A DNA stretch of 64,000 nucleotides, taken from the NCBI GenBank assembly GCA_945890865.1, contig CAMDDB010000004.1:62001-126000 (forward strand), given 5' to 3'. The position numbers were made by a program, and so were the translations under genes. A model generated the notes under the pieces. The model saw only the letters and a program-made list of their open reading frames with translations, was not told the DNA's origin and did no database searches. Of this stretch, positions 52,500 to 60,693 are shown in pieces (position 1 is the first letter of the stretch; every line of letters begins with the position of its first letter). This stretch comes from Flavobacterium psychrophilum (GTDB taxonomy: Bacteria > Bacteroidota > Bacteroidia > Flavobacteriales > Flavobacteriaceae).

Positions 52500-53534
52500 T
52501 TAAAACAAATTTTCATTTAACCTTGAACCTTTTTCCGTGTTTATTTTAATTTTTTTTCCGAGCATATCCTTTAAAAATTTAGGATGCAAGCCAAAACCAG
52601 GTCTAATTGAACGAACATTTTTCTCTGTTATAACTTCCCCTGCCTTAATATCTTCAACGACATATAATGACCTTGAAAAATCTTTCCCTTTAGCTTGTTT
52701 TTCAGTTAAGGTATAATCAACAACCCCAATTGCACTTTCAGCCTCACGAACTGCTTTTACCATAGCGGTAAACTCGGCTTCATTCATAGAAAAAGAAGCA
52801 TCAGGACCTCCTATAGAACGGTCTAAAATAAAATGTTTTTCAATTATTTTAGCACCAAAACAAGTAGCTACAACGGGTACAGTTGCTCCCATGGTATGGT
52901 CTGACAAACCACTAATTACATCAAATCGATCCGCCAAATCTTTAACCATTACCATATTTGCCTCATTGATAGGAGCAGGATAACTAGAGGTACATTTAAG
53001 TAACGCTATATCATTATTTCCCATTCTTTTGCAAGCATCAAGAGCTAATTCAATATCTTCTAGTTCTGCAATACCTGTTGATAATATGATTGGTTTACCT
53101 TTAGAAGCCACATATTCTATTAATGGAATATCTGTAATTTCAAAAGAAGCGATTTTATAGGCAGGTACATTTAGACTTTCTAAAAAATCTACAGCTGTTT
53201 TATCAAATGGAGATGAAAAACAAACCAAACCTTCTTCTTTAGCAACTCTGAAAAGTTCTTCATGCCATTCCCAAGGCGTATAGGCTTCTTGATATAATTT
53301 ATGTAAATTTTGACCATCCCATATTGTCCCATTTATTACAAAATCAACTTTATCACAATCAATAGTCATTGTATCAGCAGTATATGTTTGCAACTTTATA
53401 CAATTAGCACCCGCTCTTTTAGCAGCACGAATAGTTTCAATAGCTGTTTCAAGGCTTCCGTTATGATTTGCCGATAATTCGGCTATAATAAATACGGGGG
53501 AAATTTTATTTATTTCAAAATTTTCTATTTTCAT
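52500..53534 (-). CDS. pseI: Pseudaminic acid synthase-like nonulosonate synthase
   Basis: It condenses phosphoenolpyruvate with a 6-deoxy-diamino-hexose to make a nine-carbon nonulosonic acid. The 344 residues have the NeuB TIM barrel (IIAELSANHNGSLETA; GANCIKLQTYTADTM; FSSPFDKTAVDFLESLNVPAYKIASFEI; EKHFILDRSIGGPDASFSM) and a C-terminal SAF domain (RSIRPGFGLHPKFL). The sequence is PseI-like rather than NeuB or LegI as far as can be judged. It is part of the nonulosonate gene block and 2 bp from the deacetylase gene. Confidence 0.88.
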   Translation of the reverse strand: MKIENFEINKISPVFIIAELSANHNGSLETAIETIRAAKRAGANCIKLQTYTADTMTIDCDKVDFVINGTIWDGQNLHKLYQEAYTPWEWHEELFRVAKEEGLVCFSSPFDKTAVDFLESLNVPAYKIASFEITDIPLIEYVASKGKPIILSTGIAELEDIELALDACKRMGNNDIALLKCTSSYPAPINEANMVMVKDLADRFDVISGLSDHTMGATVPVVATCFGAKIIEKHFILDRSIGGPDASFSMNEAEFTAMVKAVREAESAIGVVDYTLTEKQAKGKDFSRSLYVVEDIKAGEVITEKNVRSIRPGFGLHPKFLKDMLGKKIKINTEKGSRLNENLF

Positions 53535-53535
53535 A

Positions 53536-54246
53536 TTAATTTATTGATCTAATTATACAAAAAGCTTCTGCAAAATCTGAACCTACAACAACTCCCCATC
53601 TTTTTGCTTGAATCATTAAGGCTTCTGGAGAACGAGGATGAGGATATTCTCTTCTTTCAAATTCGTAGCTTTCCATCCCTTTTATCTTTGCATTTACATT
53701 ATCTTCAGAAACACTTATAAAAAGATTTGGTACAAAATGTCTTGGGTCTGATGATGCTCTCCATTCTGTTCCAGATGCAGTTTCAAACGCAATTATTGTT
53801 TTAACAATTTCGTTTTTCATGGGTCTACAACAAGTAATTACCGATTCAAAAGTTCTTTGATGATCTATATTAACATCCCCTCCATGATGTGTAAAAATAA
53901 CATCTGGTTTGAACATTTCTTTCTCTTTTTCAACAACTTTAATAATATCGAGTAATGCTACCGTATCAAAACGATTATCAGGAAAATCATAAATACTTGT
54001 AGAATGATATCCAATTGCTTTTTGAGCATTATTAATATTTGACCTGTGTATTTTAAGTTCAGACTCCCATTCTTTCACATCTCGTTTGTCTGAACGAGAA
54101 GTAATTCCTTCGCCTAAAATAACAACGTGAGTAATTACATTGTACTCATTTGTTAATTTATTAAATGTTGCCCCAAGCCCCAATAATTCATCATCAGGAT
54201 GCGCAACAACTATCATTATTCTTTTATTTTTTAACGATTCTAACAT
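53536..54246 (-). CDS. PIG-L/LmbE family deacetylase
   Basis: This zinc-dependent N-deacetylase family protein has 236 residues, with the diagnostic AHPDDE at residues 15-20 and THHGGDVNIDHQRTF (HxxDH ligand motif). It probably removes an N-acetyl group from a sugar intermediate. In this block it lies between formyltransferase and pseI, so deacetylation followed by formylation is a reasonable model. It overlaps the formyltransferase gene by 23 bp. The true substrate is unknown. Confidence 0.85.
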   Translation of the reverse strand: MLESLKNKRIMIVVAHPDDELLGLGATFNKLTNEYNVITHVVILGEGITSRSDKRDVKEWESELKIHRSNINNAQKAIGYHSTSIYDFPDNRFDTVALLDIIKVVEKEKEMFKPDVIFTHHGGDVNIDHQRTFESVITCCRPMKNEIVKTIIAFETASGTEWRASSDPRHFVPNLFISVSEDNVNAKIKGMESYEFERREYPHPRSPEALMIQAKRWGVVVGSDFAEAFCIIRSIN

Positions 54247-54910
54247 TTGCAGTGATTATTTTTTCGGATTCATTAAAATTAGCATTAGTAAATTCTGCTT
54301 TAAAAAATTTAGTTTCTATAAAAGCATGAGGGTAACCCTCGCAATCTAACATTCTAATATAATTATAAATATTTTCCAAATCTTCTAATTCAGATATATT
54401 ACTTTCTTCTGGTTTTCGTCTTTTAAATTCCACAACTTCTCCTATTTGTGGTGATGGTATGCTTTTTTTAATAATCATTTCTTTAATCAATTCTTCAATT
54501 ATTATAGCAGACTTTTGAAATATCTCTTGGGCAGAACCTGACAAATCAAGAGATTTTTTTAAATATACATCACCCGTGTCAATGCCCGATTGCACTTTTA
54601 TTGCTGATATTTTTGTTGATTTAAAACCTCTTACAATTAAATTTTGTAATGGGCTACCTCCTCTACCAAAAGGTAAATCTGTCATGTGAAATACAATACA
54701 GTCAAATGAATTAAAAATTTCTTCTGGAATTATATATGACCAATGTGGAATAAAAATTTTATCTGGCTTAAATTCATTTAATAGTTGTAAATTAAAATCT
54801 GCTTTTTTATTTATTAACAGCCACTCATTTTCTTTAAATTCACTTTTCAATTGATTGAAAAGATCTTCGTGCCATTTTTTTTCAGATAAAATAATATATC
54901 TATTTTTCAT
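54224..54910 (-). CDS. Sugar N-formyltransferase-like protein
   Basis: The ATG at 54910 (MKNRYIILSEKKW) gives 228 residues; an in-frame TTG 18 bp upstream is less likely. The formyltransferase loop reads VFHMTDLPFGRGGSP with His 75, and Asp 111 is in GIDTGDVYL. However, the residue two before the His, which is Asn in Fmt-type enzymes, is Val 73. The C-terminal part (MLDCEGYPHAF) resembles a Formyl_trans_C segment. It should use 10-formyl-THF to formylate an amino sugar. It overlaps the GNAT gene by 11 bp. Confidence 0.78.
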   Translation of the reverse strand: MKNRYIILSEKKWHEDLFNQLKSEFKENEWLLINKKADFNLQLLNEFKPDKIFIPHWSYIIPEEIFNSFDCIVFHMTDLPFGRGGSPLQNLIVRGFKSTKISAIKVQSGIDTGDVYLKKSLDLSGSAQEIFQKSAIIIEELIKEMIIKKSIPSPQIGEVVEFKRRKPEESNISELEDLENIYNYIRMLDCEGYPHAFIETKFFKAEFTNANFNESEKIITANVRIVKK

Positions 54911-55352
54911 CAATTTGAATTTTTTCAAAGTATCTCATGTTCTCTAATTCTCCATTTACTTCATTAAAACCTAATTTAACAAATACATGAATGGAAGACA
55001 AATTACTTTTCTTTACAAAAGTTTTAAAATTAAAATTTTTACATTTTTCAATCAATAAATTAACTATTAAAGAACCAAATCCTTTACCTCTATTATTTAC
55101 ATCAATTGAATAATCAATAGTCCACCAATCATTATGATTATCTATTCTTATTTGACCATAATTTATTTCTCCATCGGATAAAATATAAATAAAAGTTTCT
55201 TTACTATTTAACCTGTTTTCTAACCATTTTAAATGGTTTTCCCAAATAATTGTTTCTTGATTAATAGAATTCAATCTAACATCTTTATCATTAACCCAAT
55301 CAAAAAGTAATAAAGCATCATCTATTGTTGCTTCTCTTAAAAAAAAATTCAT
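54900..55352 (-). CDS. GNAT acetyltransferase (PseH-like domain)
   Basis: The 150 residues start at the ATG at 55352 (MNFFLREATIDDALLLFDW), overlapping the previous gene's stop as ATGA. The GNAT acetyl-CoA loop is NRGKGFGSLIVNLL. The sequence pattern (LREAT.DDALLLFDWVNDKDVR, YGQIRID) resembles the C-terminal GNAT domain sometimes fused to PseG hydrolases. If so, it may acetylate the 4-amino group as PseH does, here without its PseG partner. Confidence 0.75.
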   Translation of the reverse strand: MNFFLREATIDDALLLFDWVNDKDVRLNSINQETIIWENHLKWLENRLNSKETFIYILSDGEINYGQIRIDNHNDWWTIDYSIDVNNRGKGFGSLIVNLLIEKCKNFNFKTFVKKSNLSSIHVFVKLGFNEVNGELENMRYFEKIQIDEK

Positions 55353-55906
55353 CACTTATTTTTTTTTGAATGTATTATCACATCTATAAACTGATTATTA
55401 AAGAAACAATGTTCATTAAGTACTGCTTCTTTCAAATAATTATTAGATTCTAGTACTTCATATAAATGAGGTCTAAGGTCAAACGAATAAGTGAAAATTT
55501 TATGAAAATATAATTCATTAAAAGCAATATTTTCTAATAATTGTAAAAAAGTACCCCAATGAAACTTGAACATATCCTTTTCTAATTTTGTATTCATTAC
55601 AAAAGAAATTTCTGCATTTTTATCAATCCAATTGATATGAACTAATCCACCATATCCAATGCATGTATCATTTTCTAAATATGAAAATAAAAGTTGATTG
55701 GGTTTTTCTGCTTCAAATAGTTGATTTATTATAGTATTGAAATAATTATCTTGATCTTGAATGGTAAGCGGTTGGCTTTGTCGTAAATGATAAATCTGCT
55801 CATTTCTCCAATTCATTATATCCATTCTATCTTCAAAACGAATAGGAACTATACTATAAATACCTTCAGAATATACTTGCTTATTTAATGCTTTATAGTT
55901 TTTCAT
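55352..55906 (-). CDS. GNAT family N-acetyltransferase
   Basis: The 184-residue protein has a GNAT core: IVPIRFEDRMDIMNWRNEQ, CIGYGGLVHINWIDKNAEISFVM, then a C-terminal helix-strand region. The acetyl-CoA P-loop is less canonical than in the downstream GNAT. It lies 3 bp after the class III aminotransferase gene, suggesting it acylates the amino group that enzyme installs. Substrate inferred from context only. Confidence 0.75.
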   Translation of the reverse strand: MKNYKALNKQVYSEGIYSIVPIRFEDRMDIMNWRNEQIYHLRQSQPLTIQDQDNYFNTIINQLFEAEKPNQLLFSYLENDTCIGYGGLVHINWIDKNAEISFVMNTKLEKDMFKFHWGTFLQLLENIAFNELYFHKIFTYSFDLRPHLYEVLESNNYLKEAVLNEHCFFNNQFIDVIIHSKKNK

Positions 55907-55909
55907 TAT

Positions 55910-57217
55910 TTAATTTAATCTTTTGAAACCTCCATGACAAACAGGACCATTTAATAGCTCATCAATGTTTTTTATGCCTTTTTCGCAATCAGAAATAATG
56001 GAATATACATCATTTAGTGCTTCAAAATATACTTTTAAATTCTCTTCATTATGAGCTGTAGATGCATAAAAGTTAGTGCTGGCTAAATAGCCTTTGGCAA
56101 GCATTTCTTGCGCTATAAATGTTTTATATTCTAATGCCTTATCACTGTTAAAACTATAGGTACTCAAAGAAGGTATTCCTGATATTGTAATTTTTAGATT
56201 ATGTTCATCTGCCAATTGTAGCCAGCCTTGTCTCATTTTGTTTCCAATAGCAGTAATAATTTCCCAAGATTTTACTTCTTCCATTACTTTTAGGGTTGCT
56301 AATGCAGCAGTAGGACCTATTCTTTCTGTCCAAAATGTACTACTTATGAAAGTGTTTTGTGCAGCTTCCATAACCTCTTTTTTACCAACAACTGCGGTTA
56401 AAGCATACCCGTTTCCAATTGTTTTGCCATACATTGCCATATCTGGTTCTACTCCATACTTTTGGTAAATACCTCCAAATGTTTCTCTAAAACCCGAAGT
56501 ACATTCGTCAAAAATTAATACAATATTTTTCCTTGTAGCTAAATCTCTAACTTTTTGAAGAAAATTATTTTCGGGTCCGAAATTTCGTAACACCTCCATT
56601 TTAATAACTCCAATATCATTACTCTCGACTATTGATTCTAATTCTTCATAATTATTGTAGTGAAATGGATAAACTGTATCTTTTAAATTCTTAGGAACAC
56701 CATTTGGGCTTAATCCGCCTAATAAATGACTTGATAAATTGTCCCCTCCATTATGATTGGCAGACAAATACCAATCGTGCCATCCATGATAACCACAAAT
56801 TGCTACTTTGTCCCTCCCTGAAGCAGCTCGAGCAATACGAATCGCAATTGAATTTGCTTCACCACCACTTCTGGCAAAACGAACCATATCTGCCCATGGA
56901 TTAATTTCTATTAATTTTTCAGCAAGATAGACTTCTTCAGGACAATTTAATGTACTCATGTTTCCTTTCTTCACCGTTTCCATAACTGCAGCATCTACCT
57001 CATCATTTCCATAACCTAGTGTATTCGTCCCAATGCCCATAATTGACATGTCAATTAATTCTTTCCCGTCCAAATCCCATACTTTACATCCTTTTGCTTT
57101 AGAAAAGTAGGAAGGCCATTGGTCTGGTAAAAACATTTCTGGTCTTTTGGATAGCAACATTGTACCACCAGGTATTAAGTTCTTTGCTTTTTTATATAAT
57201 TCTTGTCCTGTTCCCAT
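55910..57217 (-). CDS. Class III aminotransferase (glutamate-1-semialdehyde aminomutase-like)
   Basis: The 435-residue PLP enzyme shows FDECTSGFRETFGG, the PLP-lysine segment MYGKTIGNGYALTAVVG and RSGGEANSIAIRIAR, similar to HemL. Placement between a CMP-sugar synthase gene and GNAT genes makes heme synthesis unlikely. It probably adds an amino group to a keto or aldehyde sugar intermediate of the nonulosonate pathway. It overlaps the pseF-like stop by one base (TAATG). Confidence 0.85.
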   Translation of the reverse strand: MGTGQELYKKAKNLIPGGTMLLSKRPEMFLPDQWPSYFSKAKGCKVWDLDGKELIDMSIMGIGTNTLGYGNDEVDAAVMETVKKGNMSTLNCPEEVYLAEKLIEINPWADMVRFARSGGEANSIAIRIARAASGRDKVAICGYHGWHDWYLSANHNGGDNLSSHLLGGLSPNGVPKNLKDTVYPFHYNNYEELESIVESNDIGVIKMEVLRNFGPENNFLQKVRDLATRKNIVLIFDECTSGFRETFGGIYQKYGVEPDMAMYGKTIGNGYALTAVVGKKEVMEAAQNTFISSTFWTERIGPTAALATLKVMEEVKSWEIITAIGNKMRQGWLQLADEHNLKITISGIPSLSTYSFNSDKALEYKTFIAQEMLAKGYLASTNFYASTAHNEENLKVYFEALNDVYSIISDCEKGIKNIDELLNGPVCHGGFKRLN

Positions 57218-57978
57218 TAGTTATCGTTTTTTAGCGACTTTAAAAGTCCTTCATTTCTAATAATTGAATCGTTAATTTTGGTTAAATTATTTTTTAATAT
57301 ATAATCTGTATACTCCAGCCAAGTTTTGGCAGTTCCTAATTCATTTACTAAGATACTTATTAATTCAAAATCCTTACTCTCATCAACTGTCATTCTGATC
57401 TTTGAAAAATCAAAATCACACGGAAAATTAATAGCAGTAAACAAACTACCACCTTTTACATCTGAATTATTTCTAATAAAAGGAGTTACATGTTCTCTTT
57501 CTGAAAGTAATTTGGCATTTTTCCAGGCCTTTTCTAATGCAGAAAATTTAAATACTTCAATATCTTGTCCGTCAGGAAAATTTTCAATTAACGTATTAGA
57601 TCCGTAATCTTTATTGTTCTCTTGTACAAAATCAATAACATTATCCACTAATACTGGATCTATCAATGGACAATCTGAAGTTACTCTAACGATCCAATCC
57701 GCATTCTTATCTTTTACAGCCTGATAAAATCGATCGAGTACATCTGAATCTGAGCCTTTAGAAGCACTAAAGCCCCACTCAATGGCTTTTTCAAATATTA
57801 TTTGATCTTCACTATTTGTGGTAGTTGCTACAATTATTTCAGAAACCGATTTACACTTTTTTAATCGATCTAAATGGATTTGAAGTAACGACTTTTCATT
57901 AATTTCTTTCAATACTTTACCTGGCAATCTTGTACTTCCAGTTCTTGCTTGTGTAATTAAAATTGTATTGCTTACCAT
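57217..57978 (-). CDS. pseF: CMP-nonulosonate synthase-like cytidylyltransferase (PseF/SpsF)
   Basis: The 253 residues start with TILITQARTGSTRLPGKVLK, the CMP-sugar synthetase signature, and have RVTSDCPLIDPVLVDNVIDF and MTVDESKDFELI. It resembles SpsF (COG1861) and would activate the nonulosonic acid with CTP. It overlaps the upstream aldo/keto reductase gene by 7 bp. The gene name is by context; the enzyme could activate another keto-sugar acid. Confidence 0.82.
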   Translation of the reverse strand: MVSNTILITQARTGSTRLPGKVLKEINEKSLLQIHLDRLKKCKSVSEIIVATTTNSEDQIIFEKAIEWGFSASKGSDSDVLDRFYQAVKDKNADWIVRVTSDCPLIDPVLVDNVIDFVQENNKDYGSNTLIENFPDGQDIEVFKFSALEKAWKNAKLLSEREHVTPFIRNNSDVKGGSLFTAINFPCDFDFSKIRMTVDESKDFELISILVNELGTAKTWLEYTDYILKNNLTKINDSIIRNEGLLKSLKNDN

Positions 57979-58832
57979 AAGGATGGATTTAATAAGTCTA
58001 AATCTTTAGTCTTAATGCTATTTATTTTCTGTATTGTCTCTTCTTCAATTTTATAGGAAGCAGCTTTCATATTCGTATTTAAATGATTTTGAGAGTCAAC
58101 TCCAATTATTACATTATCTATATTTTTTTGAAACAAACAATAAGAAAGGGCTAATTCCTCCATTGAACAATTAGATTGTAAAACTATTTGTTTCAAGATT
58201 TCCAATTCAGATTGTAATTTCTGAACAATTTTATTCTCATCACTAGTTTTCTTAAAAAACAATCCTTGAAGAAAAGCAGATCTTGTGTGAATAATTTTTC
58301 CCTTTAATTTTAGTTCTTCTAATAAAGTGCCTCTAACAGAATAATTATCGAGTAAATTAAATGGTAATTGAACTACTGTTATATAATCTATATCTAATAA
58401 ATATTCTATTTGGTCATTAGTATACACTGAAACTCCAATGTGGTTAATTAAACCCTTGGATTTTAATTCAAGTAATTTTACACACGCACCTTGATTACTT
58501 TTAAAAGAATCAAATGAGTGAAACATCAATATCTCCAAACAATTTACCTCTAAATCTTCCAAATACTCTTTAATCTTGATTTCAATACTACTTTCTTCAA
58601 TACTATGAGGTACTTTGGTAACAATATTAAACCTATGATTTGGGTAACTTTTATGAAATTCGCCTATTACTTTATGTGCATTTCCATAAGCTTCCGCAGT
58701 ATCTAAAGTTGTAATTCCAGATTCATGAGCTCTTAATAAAATTTGGTGACTTTCTTCTAATGAAATTTTACCAAGAGTATTATTTATACCATAGTCAATA
58801 CCCATTTGAACTGTTCCAAGTATTAATTTCAT
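57972..58832 (-). CDS. Aldo/keto reductase
   Basis: The 286-residue (beta/alpha)8 NADPH oxidoreductase carries the catalytic residues Asp/Tyr in TLDTAEAYGNAHKVIG and the Lys/His in IVTKVPHS and MFHSFDSF. C-terminal NADPH-binding NVIIGVDSQNHL is present. An AKR is not part of the classical pseudaminic pathway. Its position next to a class III aminotransferase suggests that it reduces, or in reverse oxidises, a hydroxyl or carbonyl of the sugar. It is divided from the methyltransferase gene by no gap. Confidence 0.85.
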   Translation of the reverse strand: MKLILGTVQMGIDYGINNTLGKISLEESHQILLRAHESGITTLDTAEAYGNAHKVIGEFHKSYPNHRFNIVTKVPHSIEESSIEIKIKEYLEDLEVNCLEILMFHSFDSFKSNQGACVKLLELKSKGLINHIGVSVYTNDQIEYLLDIDYITVVQLPFNLLDNYSVRGTLLEELKLKGKIIHTRSAFLQGLFFKKTSDENKIVQKLQSELEILKQIVLQSNCSMEELALSYCLFQKNIDNVIIGVDSQNHLNTNMKAASYKIEEETIQKINSIKTKDLDLLNPSLW

Positions 58833-59504
58833 TTACTTATAACTTGAATTTAAATCTTTTTTTAATAATGAAATAGAATAATTATTATTATAATCATTAC
58901 TAGAATCTAAAAGTTTAGTAGAGTGATTATAAGTAGATTTATCAATTAAATAATATAGTTTAGAAACGGTAAATATTTCATCGTAATTTTGTTTAAACGA
59001 ATAAGCTTCAAAATCATCGATATGATGATATAGGTTTTTCAATGATGCCTCTGAGAAAAAATCTATAATTATAATCGAACCTCCATTTTTTAATACTCTA
59101 TCAATTTCAGCTACAACTTTCATTAAAATATTTCTGTCTACAACATAAAAAACAAAACCAACAATTACTATATCAAGTGATTCATCATCAAAATAACTCA
59201 AATCATCTGCAGTACCATGTATAAAACTTATATCCGAAAAATTCTTTTCTCCATATTTTATTGCTTTTTCTGATGGCTCAATCCCAAAAACTTGTGAGTT
59301 TTTATTAGTATTTTTTATTGCATTTAATCTATATCCTGCAGAACAACCTATTTCTAAAATAGAACCAAATTTAATTTTGTAGTTATCAATTAAATTAAGT
59401 ACATAATCATTTGATGGGTGATAGTTTAGTATAACATTTTTGTTTCTATTAAACCATTCATCTGCTTCGTATCTTAAAAATGTGTTTTTTTGGCTATCTT
59501 TCAT
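58833..59504 (-). CDS. Class I SAM-dependent methyltransferase
   Basis: The 223 residues have the SAM-binding motif ILEIGCSAGYRLNAI, the acidic motif II FGIEPSEKAIKYG and LDIVIVGFVFYVV, followed by a beta-strand C-terminus. O- or N-methylation of a sugar in this block is possible. It is coupled to pseC by an 11-bp overlap. It could equally act on another glycan or protein; the substrate is unknown. Confidence 0.8.
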   Translation of the reverse strand: MKDSQKNTFLRYEADEWFNRNKNVILNYHPSNDYVLNLIDNYKIKFGSILEIGCSAGYRLNAIKNTNKNSQVFGIEPSEKAIKYGEKNFSDISFIHGTADDLSYFDDESLDIVIVGFVFYVVDRNILMKVVAEIDRVLKNGGSIIIIDFFSEASLKNLYHHIDDFEAYSFKQNYDEIFTVSKLYYLIDKSTYNHSTKLLDSSNDYNNNYSISLLKKDLNSSYK

Positions 59505-60693
59505 AAAATTTTATTATATAATTTATTACCATAAATTGCTCTTCTTCTTTTAAAGTTGGATACATTGGTAAACTTATACACCCTTTATAATAGGATTCCG
59601 CAACCGGAAAATCACCTTCTTTCCAACCTAATTGTCTGTAATAAGGCATCAAATGACAGGGTATATAATGGATTTGAGCAAAAACTTTATTTTCTCTTAA
59701 ATAATTATACAATCCCAAACGATTTTCTACCTCTATAATGTATAAATGATAGGCATGTCCTTCAACTACACCTGATTGAGATTTAATAAAAGATAAACCA
59801 TTAAACGCTTCATTATAAATTGAGGCGATAGTTCTTCTTTTTTTCATTCCTTCATCTGCTCTTTGTAATTGACTAGTTCCTAAAGCAGCTTGAAAATCAG
59901 TAATTCTATAGTTAAATCCTAAGGTTTGCATTTCCATGTACCATCCTGGATATTGCCCACTTTCAGTTTCTTGACCACAAGCAAACTCAACAGAGTTGGT
60001 AAATTCTGATTCATTTTTTGTAATACCATGCGTTCTTAATGCCAACAACTTTTTATATAAAGTTTCATCATTTGTTGTAATCATACCTCCTTCTCCACAG
60101 GCAATATGTTTTACTGGGTGAAATGAAAAAATGGCTAAATCCGCAAAATTGCTATTACCGCATCTTTGATTGTTTTTATCCGAATCCACAAAATAACCTC
60201 CAGGGGCGTGACAAGCATCTTCTATAATAAACAAATTGTACTCATCCGCTAATTTTCTGAACGCTTCTAAATCAACAGCTCTTCCTGCAAAGTCAACAGG
60301 TATTATTCCTTTATAAGTTCCTTTAGGAGAATTCTCTAATAATGTTCTCACTTTTTCAATATCTAAAAGATACGTTGACGGATCTATGTCTGAAAAAACA
60401 ACTTCACCACCACAATATCGAACACAATTGGCGGATGCTGCAAAAGTAATAGGTGTAGTAATGACTTTATCTCCTTTTTGAACTCCTAAAGCTAGAGTAC
60501 ATAAATGCAAGGCAGCAGTACCGTTAGCTACTGCTACTGCATATTTACACCCAACATAGTTTGCAAATTGATCCTCGAATTCTTTAATTTTAGGCCCTTG
60601 AGTTAGATAATCCGACTGCAATGCTGCGATGACTGCATCAATATCCTCTTTTGTAATATTTTGTTTGCCGTAAGGGATGATGGTATTTTTCAT
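59494..60693 (-). CDS. pseC: PseC, UDP-4-keto-6-deoxy-sugar 4-aminotransferase
   Basis: This PLP aminotransferase converts the PseB product to UDP-4-amino-4,6-dideoxy-beta-L-AltNAc. The 399 residues have IPYGKQNITKEDIDAVI, AVANGTAALHLCTLAL, EDACHAPGGYFVD, the PLP-Lys region FSFHPVKHIACGEGGMI, and YRITDFQAALGTSQL. These match PseC rather than the PglE paralogue at 35.4 kb. It is directly 3' of pseB. Confidence 0.93.
   Translation of the reverse strand: MKNTIIPYGKQNITKEDIDAVIAALQSDYLTQGPKIKEFEDQFANYVGCKYAVAVANGTAALHLCTLALGVQKGDKVITTPITFAASANCVRYCGGEVVFSDIDPSTYLLDIEKVRTLLENSPKGTYKGIIPVDFAGRAVDLEAFRKLADEYNLFIIEDACHAPGGYFVDSDKNNQRCGNSNFADLAIFSFHPVKHIACGEGGMITTNDETLYKKLLALRTHGITKNESEFTNSVEFACGQETESGQYPGWYMEMQTLGFNYRITDFQAALGTSQLQRADEGMKKRRTIASIYNEAFNGLSFIKSQSGVVEGHAYHLYIIEVENRLGLYNYLRENKVFAQIHYIPCHLMPYYRQLGWKEGDFPVAESYYKGCISLPMYPTLKEEEQFMVINYIIKFYER

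Noticed and set aside
55910..57217. Glutamate-1-semialdehyde aminomutase (hemL) for heme synthesis
   Set aside because: The fold fits, but the gene is embedded by overlapping stops in a nonulosonate sugar operon; sugar transamination is more plausible.
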